From Strigamia acuminata (lineage: Eukaryota; Arthropoda; Chilopoda; Geophilomorpha; Linotaeniidae), in NCBI GenBank assembly GCA_949358305.1, contig OX442318.1, positions 12,258,517-12,322,516 of the forward strand: a DNA stretch of 64,000 nucleotides, in the 5' to 3' direction. This document shows, one piece after another, positions 21,826 to 31,860 of the stretch. A model generated the notes under the pieces. The model was not told where the DNA came from, did not search any database, and was given only the letters and a program-made list of their open reading frames with translations. Positions within the stretch are counted from its first letter, which is position 1. Each line of letters begins with the position of its first letter. The position numbers were made by a program, and so were the translations under genes.

Positions 21826-22417
21826 GTTCAAACATTGAAATCGATATTTTCAACAGTTAGGGTAAACAGAGCAAGATTGAAAATTGTCGCTTCAAATCCA
21901 GGAGCTACACATCCAGAAGCTGCAACTGACGAGGACACGGACGTGTGTGCCGCGACTACCGGCAAAGACGCCTATCCATTTTTTTTGGTTTCTTTGGGGC
22001 AAAAATATGCGGTTGACTCAGTATCAATTCTGCTGTCACCAAACTCAAGTAATATAAATGCTATCGGGATACAGGACCGGCTCCAGGTCTCCAGGACAGA
22101 AATGTGATAAAACCGATTTGTTTGCCCGGCAACCTCAACTCTAATAGTTAAAATCTGTATACACCGAATTCCGTCTCCAAGATAACAAAACCAAGACAAA
22201 TTCCCTAAATATTTCCTAGACAACAAAAACAAGGTAAATTCCCGAAATAGTTGGTAGAATTTCGCGGTTACAATTGCAAATTATTTTTACCGCTAATCGG
22301 TTCGTGGCACACTACTGGTAGCTCGCGTTTACGTCATTCGCGATTTTTCGATTTGCGATTACTTTTTATCACCAGTACTGTGGCCCAGCTGGAGCCGGCC
22401 CTGGGTAATTCGTAATA

Positions 22418-23369
22418 CAGTAGAGCGTCGATTGCCCGAACTAATCGGGGTCAAGGATGTTCCTAAAACCGATTTGTTCGCATAATCGGACATCGGTACA
22501 GTATATACAATTAAAAAATCGTTAAAAATCGATTAAAATTCGATAAAAATGGATAAAAAAAAATCGAAAAACCGCTATTCGGGAAACCGGTCGTTTCGTC
22601 AGGGGCGGATCTACTTCAGGGCAAATAGGGCTTGAGCCCAGGGCCCCCAAATTGTAGGGGCCCCCAAAGCACAACGCAATGTACTAGTATGTTATGTTTT
22701 AAGAAGCAATAAAACGTGTAAGTGTAAAAATAATATCGGTTTTTGTGTCATATGACATCCTTTGGCGTCTTCTTCACATTTTTTACGTCATTGAGCATCT
22801 TTGATGTCATTTGGTGGTTTCCGGAACGGAAACTGCTTATTTACGTCATTGTACCCACCGGTATTAAACTATATACTGTATACTTGTATATATACAGTGG
22901 TGGAAAAAAGTTTGAGACCACTACAGGTTTCTTAGTTGCAAGTGAAATTTTGACTTGAAAATTTATTTAGAGGTTTATATCATGATAATAAAGCATTGTT
23001 TAAAATTATAAAATAATACCTCAAATCAAATTTATGGGGAAAAAAATGCAGTATTTGGTGAAATTCAAATATTGGAACATTAATTTCATCTCTAAATTGA
23101 AGAAGAGTAGTGTATGGGTTTAGAATGTGGTGTAACAAATGCAGAATTTGGTGTAACAACTACAAGAGTTGGCATCAAAATTTGACTTGCAACTAAAAAC
23201 CTGTAGTGGTCCCAAACTTTTTTCCACCACAGTATATATATATATATATATATACAGTATATTGATAAAGGGGCCCTGAAAAAACCTCAAGCCCAGGGTC
23301 CCCAAAAAGCTAGATCCGCCCCTGCGTTTCGTTCGTATAACCGACGTTCCGATAATAGACGCTCTACTG
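22418..23369. mobile_element. pogo/Tigger-like element in intron 3 of U7, with nested insertions
   Basis: The ends are CAGTAGAGCGTCGATT and its near mirror 'aatagacgctctactg'. The ends are preceded by TA on the left but not followed by TA on the right. Inside are an inverted pair of GGCCCC-rich ends (about 22600 and 23330) and a further Tc1-like MITE. No transposase is visible. Confidence 0.6.
22895..23232. mobile_element. Tc1-like MITE nested in the pogo-like element
   Basis: The ends are CAGTGGTGGAAAAAAG and CTTTTTTCCACCACAG, flanked by TA. It is 338 bp and non-coding. A TA repeat follows at 23233. Confidence 0.75.
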
Positions 23370-23894
23370 GATGCAATTAAAATTAACATTGCTTTAGCGG
23401 CGGTGCTGAAAAATCTTGAAGTGCGAGTTGGAACGGCCACAGAACCAAGTCTCGTTCCTTTCTATAGAAATGGGATTTGTTGGGTGAAAGAAACTCCGGC
23501 CCGTACCGGTGTAGTGGAGGACAAGTGCATAGTACCTGCTATTGTAGGTAAATATGTAACGCTTCAACTTACTTCAGACTGCGAAAATTGTGTTTTTAAC
23601 GTATGCGAAATTTATATTTACGGGGAACATGTACCTTCTTAAGTACTTAATGTTATTTGTATGTTGTTTTTCCGTTGCTTTAACTTAATCAATTGCTAAT
23701 TTTCATAAAAATTCTAGATGTTGAATAAAAAGTGATGTTTCTTTGTGTTTCACTCACAATCTCATCTCTCGTCAAAATGTAATTCACGAGAAAAGTACAG
23801 AGGGCGCTGCTAGCAGTCAGCGTCATGTAAAAATCGATTTTCGTAGTTCTCGATGTCGCCACACCGCTGAAACCGATTAATCAACTTGAACTGG

Positions 23895-24060
23895 TGTTGT
23901 CTGTTGCTGCGTTTCTGCTCATTGTTTAAACGATAATTAAGAATCACCGTTTCCGATGTCATGAGCATTATTGAAAACAAATGCCGAATATCCCTGTTGA
24001 TATTCCAACCGACCGTGACGGCTTGATTTAAATTAAAAAGAAAAAAAGAAAGCAGCGAGC
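23895..24060 (+). promoter_or_regulatory. Conserved 5' leader of U8
   Basis: Same module order as the other units: 'gctgcgtttctgctcattg', 'aacgataatta', 'gagcattattgaaaa', 'ttccaaccgaccgtgac', 'gcgagcATGG'. It remains well kept although U8 is broken. Confidence 0.5.
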
Positions 24061-24862
24061 ATGGCCCAATACGCGTTGGGCTACCTCGGCGAAGAAGAAC
24101 CGAAGCAAAAGAGAAAGTAAATACTAAATGTTTGACCCAAAAATCCATTTCCGCCACATCAATCAACCATTTTCTTTATTATTTTTGCTAGAAAGAAGAT
24201 GATAATAATAATTGTGATCGTCTTTGTGTTCATCCTTCTGATTATCGTGTGGATGGTGGTTGGCTTCATGATTGGATCCGGCAGCGGAAAAGACGAGGAT
24301 GAGGAGGAGGAAGTACTAGGTACTTTTGAAAATGAAGATGGCTGAGTAAAAATGAATGTAATGTTTATCGGTCGAATTTTCAACAGTCGAAAATAACAAA
24401 TCCGCAAGGAAGACTGTGTCTGCAAGCCCGGGAACAACCAATGCCGCGGCTGCGACTGATGGCGTGATCTGACGGTTGCTGGCGGATTGTGTGCCGCGCT
24501 GCCGCGACTTCCGGCAAGAATGCCTATTCATATTATTTTAATTTTTTGGGACAAACGTATGCGATCATGTCAGTAGGAATACAGCTGCCAACAGACTCAA
24601 GTAATATGAATACTATCGGTGTACAGGACCGGTTCCAGGTCTAAACCTTGCCCGGTGTGAGATTTGTTGGCTTGCTCCTGCACACAATGAAGTTGCGCGC
24701 AACATCGCCATCGCCGGTGATAAATGCTCCAATGCGGACGAACCATGCAACCGCCCGGCAAATCTACATCTGTATACTTCCAGTTCTGTTTTTACACTAG
24801 ATAGGAGACGGGGGAATACCCAAGTATTTACTAGGCAACCAACAAGGGAGATTTCCCAAATA

Positions 24863-25048
24863 CAGTGTAGGCTGCGTAGCCCGGACATAGCACCGACCGG
24901 ACAGCTGTGTGGTCCGGACAGTTTGGAGGGCCTGATTTGGTTCCACCCAATACCCAGCAATATTAAATCTCCTCTCTCATCCGGACGTTCCCTAGACCGG
25001 ACAAGTTTCTGAGTCCCGTCCTATGTCCGGGCTCCGCAGCCTACACTG
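24863..25048. mobile_element. MITE copy 1, 186 bp, TA target
   Basis: Ends CAGTGTAGGCTGCG and CGCAGCCTACACTG, flanked by TA. Almost identical to the copy at 25507-25692; I noted one substitution. Confidence 0.85.
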
Positions 25049-25506
25049 TACTTCCTAGGCAACAAGGGAAATTCTCCAATTATTTCCTAGACAACCAACA
25101 AGGAAAATTCCTCAAGTATTTCCTTAGCAACCAACAAGGGAGATTTCCCAAATATTTCCTAGGCAACAAGGGGAATTGCCAAAGAATTTCCTAGACAACA
25201 AAGAGAATTTCCCAAGTATTTCCTAGGCAACTAACAAGAAAAATTCCTCAAGTATTTCCTAGGCAACTAACAAGAAAAATTCCTCAAGTATTTCCTAGGC
25301 AACTAACAAGAAAAATTCCTCAAGTATTTCCTAGGCAACTAACAAGAAAAATTCCTCAAGTATTTCCTAGGCAACTAACAAGAAAAATTCCTCAAGTATT
25401 TCCTAGGCAACTAACAAGAAAAATTCCTCAAGTATTTCCTAGGCAACTAACAAGAAAAATTCCTCAAGTATTTCCTAGGCAACTAACAAGAAAAATTCCT
25501 CAAGTA

Positions 25507-25692
25507 CAGTGTAGGCTGCGTAGCCCGGACATAGCACCGACCGGACAGCTGTGTGGTCCGGACAGTTTGGAGGGCCTGATTTGGTCCCACCCAATACCCA
25601 GCAATATTAAATCTCCTCTCTCATCCGGACGTTCCCTAGACCGGACAAGTTTCTGAGTCCCGTCCTATGTCCGGGCTCCGCAGCCTACACTG
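25507..25692. mobile_element. MITE copy 2, 186 bp, TA target
   Basis: Same ends, length and orientation as copy 1, also within the 36-bp repeat array. A segmental duplication carrying array and MITE together is as likely as two insertions. Confidence 0.85.
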
Positions 25693-26191
25693 TATTTCCT
25701 TAGCATCCAACAAGGGAGATTTCCCAAATACTTCCTAGACAACAAGGGAAATTCCCCAAGTATTTCCTAGGCAACAAAGGGAATTCCCCAAGTATTTCCT
25801 AGAAAACCAACAAGGGAAATTTGCCAAATACTTACTAGACAACAAGGAGAATTCTCGAATAATAGCCGCGGCTCTTATTCGAGGGCGACTCTTAATCAGT
25901 AAAATAAGGTGATTGTTTAGTTGTCTCTGACAAGTGAGCCAAGCAAACGTTTTTGGTGCATGTATGATAGAGCTAATCTGAAGTGGAAAAAGCCTGGGAC
26001 TAATTCCGCTTCAGGTGAAATGGAAAAAGCCACGGCCTTTTTTCTTATTCCAAGATGAATACTTTTTATTAAAGTACGACATCAAACTTGATGAATCACG
26101 AATTCACCTCGGATGCTTAAAGTAAACTTGTGTGGAAAAGTACCATGGCTCGCTAGATCGTATCTTGAGTCTGCCCTGGGTATATAATATA

Positions 26192-26331
26192 CAGCGACAC
26201 ACCTCGTTGTAACGAATACTTAAAAATGGCTCGGTTGGATGGTTGGTGTGCCATTGAACACCATGTTAAAAATAGATATAACGAACTTTCGTTATAATGA
26301 ACCGATTTTTCGCTATTACGAGGCTCGACTG
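26192..26331. mobile_element. pogo/Tigger-like MITE (140 bp)
   Basis: Ends CAGCGACACACCTCG and 'cgaggctcgactg', with 'ttaaaaatggctcggttgg' inside. Related to 53493-53673. Confidence 0.6.
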
Positions 26332-26839
26332 CAATTCTTAATAATGCAATCAGCAGGCAGCTAGCTCCGGTCCCCGTTGGTGGGCTAGTGGAAGACGACT
26401 GCGGAGTTACTTTGGCTGGTAAGCACATATCTCTTCAACTTGCAGCAGGCTGCGGAAATTGTGTCTTTTCCGTATGCGAAGTGGCCGTTAAAGGAGACCA
26501 CGTACCTACTTAGTACTTAGTATTAAATATTCATTGTTTTTGCCAAAAACAGCGTCATAGTAAGAATTCAAACTTGTAAGACGTTGAATAAAAGTGATTT
26601 TTCTGTGTGTTTCACTCACATCAAACAAATGCTTTCTAATTTTTTGTCAACCAAGAATTGATAGAAGAAGAAAAGAAAATATCAACTGGATTAAATTAAA
26701 TTAAATGAAAATTAAATAAAATATATTTTTGAGAAGCTCGGCACAGAAGTTACTAAATACAAGTAAAACGATGAATTGTTGCGCAGTGTGAAAGCAGAAT
26801 CGTACAATATTGCACTTTATTTCGCCACTACTCCGACTG

Positions 26840-26999
26840 TCGTCGCTGCATTTCTGCTCATTGTTTAAACGATAATAAAAAAAAATCAGCCTTTTCGATG
26901 TCACGAGCCTCGTAGAAAAATCGCCGAATATTCGCGTCGACGTTCCAACCGTCCAGGACAGCTTGATTGAAATCAAAAGCAAAAAAGAAACCCGCGAGC
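26840..26999 (+). promoter_or_regulatory. Conserved 5' leader of U9
   Basis: The module with 'gctgcatttctgctcattg', 'tttaaacgataat', 'gaatattcgcgtcgacg', 'ttccaaccgtccaggac' and 'gcgagcATGG' is kept with few changes. Confidence 0.5.
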
Positions 27000-29900
27000 A
27001 TGGCCCGCTACGCGGGGGGCTACCTTGGCGAAGAAGACAATTCGAAAAAGAAAAAGAGAAAGTACATATTGTTGTGTGACCCAAAATTACAATTAACCAT
27101 TTTCTTTTTCCTTTTTTACCAATTTGTCAGAAAGATGATGATAATAATAATTGTGCTCGTAATCCTGCTCATCCTCCTGATTATTGTGTGCTTGGTGACC
27201 GGATTTATGATGGGAGGCGGCGGTACTAAAGGAAAAACCGAAGAAGAAAAGATAGCAGACGCCAAAGAAGCAGGAGAGGAAGTATCGACTTTTAAAGACG
27301 TCAGCGGAGACGGAAGTGGCAGCACCGCAGCATGTATAGGTATGGGCTACGCTCGTTTGACGCCAACATTTGTTGCCGCAAATTGAACGTTTTGTGTTGT
27401 AAAACCAATTTTTTTCTCTCGTAAACGACAACTTTAATTTTTTAATAGTGCAATAATTGTTTGTTGTTGATGCTGCGGTTTATTCTCCAGTTAATAAGAA
27501 CATCGCTCAGGGAAAGAACGCGTTTTCAAAGACTGCACCAACTCCTGCATTGATAACAGATGGCAAGATAGATGATCTGACGTTGGCTGGCGGAAAGTGT
27601 GCCGCGACCACCGGCACCGGCGACGCCACTCCTTACTATATTGTAAATATAGGTGGAATATATCGGGTGCTGACGGTGGCAATTCAGTTTGCAACAGACT
27701 CAAGTAATATAAATAGGATGGGTGTACGGGACCGGCTCCAGGTCTGTCAGCGGCAGCCCATTTGAGATATTTACGTGTGCTCTTGCACAGAAAGAAGTTG
27801 CGCGCATGCGTGCAGCATCTTTACAAACTGCAGGCGCTTCAGGAATCTCGGAGTGAATAACGCATCTAACACGCACCTAAGTTACACAGGGATTCCTGAA
27901 GCCGTGCAGTTCAACTTTCCTTAACAACTTTGTAACTGAGCATGTTTTTGGAGGGTTCCAGTGAAATCACCACCTAACAGCAGTGTTACAATGACACTAA
28001 TAATGTTATCAGACCTAAACAATGTGTTTTCTCTATTTTCTGGAACCCAATCCTCTACCAGTTTTTTTTCTTCCAAATTTGAAGTTGTGAAATGTAACGG
28101 TATTGAGAAAAGAAAGAAAGATTTATGAATTTAAAGATTTGAAAAGATTGATTTATGAATTAAAGATTTGAAAAGATTGATTTATGAATTTAAAGATTTG
28201 AAAAGATTGATTTATGAATTTAAAGATTTGAAAAGATTGATTTATGAATTTAAAGATTTGAAAAGATTGATTTGTTAATTTATTTGGAAATTTATTAATT
28301 TATTTGGAAATTTATTAATTTATTTGGAAATTTATTAATTCATTTGGAAATTTATTAATTTGTTTGAAAATTTATGGATATGAAGATTTGTCAATTTTAA
28401 TTTGTTCACGATATATGGATTTATAAATTTATTTTGAGTTTTCTAGGATTTATTTTGCGATTTATAAATTTAATAGAGATTTACCGTGTTTTACCGAATA
28501 AGAGTCGCCCTCGAATAGTAGCCGCGGCTATATACGTTCTATGAACGTAATAGTACGATATTGGCCATTATTTAAAATAAGAGCCGCCCCCGAGTTGGAG
28601 CCGCCCCCGAATTAAAGCCGCAGCTCAAAGTAGCAGTTTTCAATAAGAGCCGCGGCTCTTATTTGGTAAAATACGGTATTAGAAATTCTTTTTCATTTTC
28701 CATGGTACGACCTATCCAGATTTTCTGGTACAAATTTGTTCCTGTGACTTGGATAATACACATTTCCCGGTACAGAAACTTATTCCTCTGAGGGTTAACG
28801 GGATTCAGTAATTCACTTGTAACGATTTTAAGCAATTTTAAGCCATTATGCGTTTAGGGACAATCTTCAGGCGATCGCTCAAAGCGTCATTTAGTATGTT
28901 TTACAGAGGGCTCAATACATAAACAACAATAATAAAGAAGTTTGCACCATCTGATGATGGTTTTAAACACTACTAGTAAATTGCTAACGCCAGCTAAAAA
29001 AAATAAAATGGTGAAATTCAAACCCTAAAAAATGCTTCCAATCAAACAAATAAATGTAGCTTAAAGAACAAACATTGGGCTTTATTTAAAAAAAATAAAT
29101 AAATTTTTAACCTAAATGGGCCAAAAGTTATGTCCATTTGAATATGCGCTACTTGGCACAAGGGTATTTGGCCACCACGCTAATTGCCTTAAGTGAGTTG
29201 TGCCGGCAGAAAAAGCTTAGCACCACATTCAAAAAATCACAAAAAAGAACGGTTTTTTCAGAAAATCATTGTTTATCTGAACAATACATTTCAATATTTT
29301 GTTGGATAACCAAAATTTTGTACGTGATTGTTCAGACCAAGTCAAAACCTAAATGTGATTGGTTTGGAACACTGAGCAATTGACTTGACTTTAAGCTTAG
29401 AATCATTTTTCTGCTGAAATATCCATGTCAAAGGCAGTTCATCATCTGCAAATGGAAGCATAACAATCCTCCAATACTTTTTTATAAGTATATTGGTCCA
29501 TGATACCCTTAATTTAATGTTGTGGACCGATACCCATACAAGATATCATCCCCAAGCCATTTTACTATTGGGATGGTTTTTTCGTATGTGTATCGGTGCC
29601 ACGAGCGGCAACACAATATTCAATACAAATGCTCACAGAATTTCAATTCAGAATAATAAATGGCCCCCAGAAATATCCATTTTCCCCCCGAAAAAAAACT
29701 AGTTTTCTCCCCAAATAAAACTAAATCGAAAATACTGCTCCTCCCCCCAAAAAAACTTCTTTTGCCTCCCGAAAAAGCTTTTTTTCTCCCCGAAAAAAAA
29801 AAAAACAGAAAAAACTCATTTAACCCCCAAAACAAACCTCAGAAGAATAAATTATTGGGCCATCAGTGCCTTTTTAGCCTTAGATGGCCTGCCACGTTTC

Positions 29901-31138
29901 CTTTTTTGACCGAGAGGGACATTCTTCGCCTCAAGTGGAACAGAGTATAGCTTCTCACCAATTGCTATACCTAAAATGTGTTTACACACGTAAGTCTTAA
30001 AAAAAGTGGGACATGTGCAAGTCCCTTCGTCCCATTTGCTATTTTCTATGGTCACAAGCCATAAACTATTCTTCAACTGTATGTATCAAAGTGGCGCCAG
30101 TTTTTAAGGTCAACCTGTCGTATGTACTTGTCGATGTCACTTTCCCGCAGTGTCTTTTTAGCAGTAGGAACAACGAAGTAACACTTAGTGTCTTCTTCTA
30201 TCCGGATTTTAATTTCTGGCATTGATTGTTTCCAGTTATAAGCCTCCGTAATCTGTTGCAGCGAAAGAGAAGGTTTGCAGACAAAAATTTGTGCGTTCAC
30301 ACATTCTGGTTTCCGTTCGATAGACCAATTTCGAACCATTTGCTTTAAAATCGGGATAAAACGATGCATCGGGTGTCGATTTCGGAATGTGTGGTGAGAC
30401 TTGATGATGCTGTTAGTAGACTCTAATCCATTGTTGGTGCAAGGAGATCCTACACAATATATGCTGGCTTATATACTCAGAGAAGCATGAATGTCGCAAA
30501 AACATTACCGGCGTAACGTTTTTCCGATGTTCATAAGCCATTTTGCCAAATAAAAATTTGGGGAAGGTTCCTAAAAAAGGGGGGCAAATAAGTTTTTTTG
30601 GGCGGTTGAAAAAGAGGGGGGCGAATCAGTTTTATTTGGGGGGAATCCAAGTGTTTTTGGAGGCGTTTAATTAATTTACCCCCATAATAAATTAAATAAA
30701 AAAGCAATATAGACTATAAATTTAAACAAAGTGGTGGTGCCTAAATGCTTATTGCCTGATGCCTCCAAGAGTTAAGTAAATATCTCACTTGCATGGCATT
30801 AATGCGCAAAACAGTATTGTAGCCGGGCCTGGCTGCACAGGAATAATTCTCGAAATGCACTTAAACTTAATTTTGTTTCAGAGGTGGCGTTAAAAAATTT
30901 GGAAGTACGAGTTGGACATCACGGAGAGAATTCAGCCTACAAATTCTATCGGAATGGGATTTGTTGGAGCAAAGCAGAGCCCAAGCCGCCTGAGACTGGA
31001 ATATTGTCGGATAAATGCGGCGTACAAAGTAGTGCGGGTCTCGCTATAACTCTCCAACTTGCCGACGGCTGCTCAACTTGCATTTTTAACGTTTGCGAAG
31101 TTGTAGCTACAGGAAAGTACATAACTAGTACTAAGTAG
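27000..31138 (+). CDS. U9: type II membrane fucolectin/F5-8C-like protein, intact
   Basis: Exons 27000-27061, 27131-27339, 27491-27703 and 30882-31138, phases 2, 1 and 1, 246 residues. The N-terminus is MARYAGGYLGEEDN with KKKKRK. The span runs IIIIVLVILLILLIIVCLV, followed by a longer Lys/Glu-rich stalk. Half one, VNKNIAQGKNAFSKTAPTP then ALITDGK, is the most recognisable F5/8C-like start in the array; it carries the DDLTLAGGKC loop. Half two is VALKNLEVRVGHHGEN through CEVVATGKYITSTK. The last residues differ from the THVPT ending of the others. Intron 3 (3.2 kb) holds several transposon fragments. ATTAAA at 31256 may be the polyadenylation signal. Confidence 0.78.
28110..28350. repeat. Two adjoining minisatellites in intron 3 of U9
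   Basis: First about five 30-bp units ('gatttatgaatttaaagat' and 'ttgaaaa'), then about four 21-bp units ('tttggaaatttattaattta'). Confidence 0.85.
28492..28678. mobile_element. Small inverted-repeat element (187 bp)
   Basis: Ends 'taccgtgttttaccgaata' and 'atttggtaaaatacggta' are mirror images. The inside is rich in 'gccgcggct' and 'gagccgc' words. A similar fragment lies at 25855-25915. Confidence 0.6.
28990..29600. mobile_element. Single arm of the 461-1678 fold-back family
   Basis: Diverged match to the left arm of the palindrome ('gggccaaaagttatg', 'ttggccaccacgctaattg', 'gcagaaaaagcttagcacc'). It ends at the family's centre, 'aagccattttactattggg'. The second arm is absent. Confidence 0.65.
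29650..30680 (-). mobile_element. Mutator-like (MULE) element relic
   Basis: Two minus-strand frames, 30369-30073 and 30076-29852, overlap in different phases and belong to one broken reading frame. The second contains CTCPTFFKTYVCKHILGIAI, a SWIM-type zinc finger (CxC, then C-x-H) typical of the C-terminus of MULE transposases, and ends GQKRKRGRPSKAKKALMAQ. The catalytic part is missing. Both flanks are odd C-run/A-run DNA in mirror orientation (left 'ccccccgaaaaaaa', right 'aagtttttttgggcgg'), probably the element's ends. Confidence 0.65.
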
Positions 31139-31394
31139 AATGCGTATGTGGATTTTTCTTTCTCTTTGTGGCCAACAACAGCGAAATTCGCCCAATATAA
31201 TATTTTGTTACAAACTACAGTTTACTACTTGTATTAATTGCTATAGTTTTAATAATTAAAAGTGATTTTTCTTTGCGTTTCTTTGTGCTTTCTAATCTAA
31301 CAACGGATGGAAGAACGAGCAAATACGCGCATAACTCATCCATTAAGTATCGTGTTGGAGCTAGAGATCAGCGCCCTCTATAATGTGTACTCCT

Positions 31395-31660
31395 TCTGTC
31401 CCAATACTCCCAAAGTATGGTTTACATTTCTGGATTTATTTTTGTCCCAAAGTATGGTTTACATACGAGTTTTACTTGCTTTTATCTTCATTCAAATACA
31501 AAATCAACTGAACGAAAAACTAATGACCGGTACACGCAATTCCAACTTGAGCACAAGCACGCATCTTGTTAATTTTGATAAATATTCAGTTGAAATATCT
31601 GAAATTAAAAATATATGAAGCCAACAATGTAAACCATAATTTTGGACAGAGGAAGCAACA
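31395..31660. mobile_element. Inverted-repeat element between U9 and U10
   Basis: Left 'cccaaagtatggtttacat' (twice, at about 31409 and 31446) is mirrored by 'atgtaaaccataattttgg' at 31627-31645. The open frame across it has no recognisable protein. Confidence 0.45.
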
Positions 31661-31860
31661 AATGTATTTATAGTATATTATACAATACCGGTATTACATC
31701 ACAATATCCACGTGAATGGACTGCAGGTCACTACGGCCCAAGTGACAAGTGAACAATTTTTTGTTCCATTTCGACTAACTGATTAAACAATAATTAAAAA
31801 GCATCATTTTCTATACGATTATTGCAGTGAAACAATAAAAGGAAAAAGAAATAAATCAGC

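Larger units (their letters stand above)
21227..23729 (+). pseudogene. U7: lectin-like unit with a frameshift in the membrane exon
   Basis: Exons 21227-21285, 21358-21532, 21857-22048 and 23398-23642. The N-terminus MGRVTLGFLGEQE is diverged. The span (NIVVVVYVLLVVLVFIFGYYVG) is intact. After GNKSGGK the frame slips near 21450: the read frame stops at 21502, whereas a neighbouring frame gives the expected acidic stalk (SGPTYPDSELGTFLNEYDEEETC). Exon 2 is thus one base off from 3n+2. Exons 3 and 4 are open (TAVLKNLEVRVG through CEIYIYGEHVPS). AATAAA is at 23724. The base at the A-run near 21446-21450 should be checked, since a sequencing error would restore the gene. Confidence 0.68.
24785..25860. 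repeat. 36-bp minisatellite in intron 3 of U8
   Basis: Units of 'tttcctaggcaactaacaag' followed by 'aaaaattcctcaagta' are nearly perfect over 25210-25505 and degenerate on both sides. A short matching stretch in intron 3 of U7 (about 22190-22240) suggests the array grew from ordinary intron sequence. Confidence 0.9.
24061..26592 (+). pseudogene. U8: broken lectin-like unit
   Basis: Exon 1 (24061-24116, MAQYALGYLGEEEPKQKR) and exon 2 (24192-24319, span IIIIVIVFVFILLIIVW) are open and join in frame. Exon 3 (24387-24600) is off by one base: after ATDG the frame meets TGA, at the place where U3 has the TDDLT loop, and CGCGCTGC is locally duplicated. Exon 4 (about 26340-26513) has lost its first third by deletion and restarts at the QLAPVPVGG stretch. 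A 36-bp minisatellite with two MITEs and a pogo-like MITE fill intron 3. AATAAA lies at 26587. The membrane part could still be translated as a truncated protein. Confidence 0.75.

Noticed and set aside
21471-21860. Long open frames of MSVFGRK or FSTKNTH repeats on both strands
   Set aside because: They come from a 21-bp repeat whose period keeps all phases open; both strands are equally open and no start or family supports a protein.
25200-25510. CRISPR-like regular repeat
   Set aside because: Head-to-tail units without unique spacers in an animal genome; a minisatellite.
29660-29950. ORF with PPEKK repeats
   Set aside because: It reads through the C-run/A-run border of the MULE relic.
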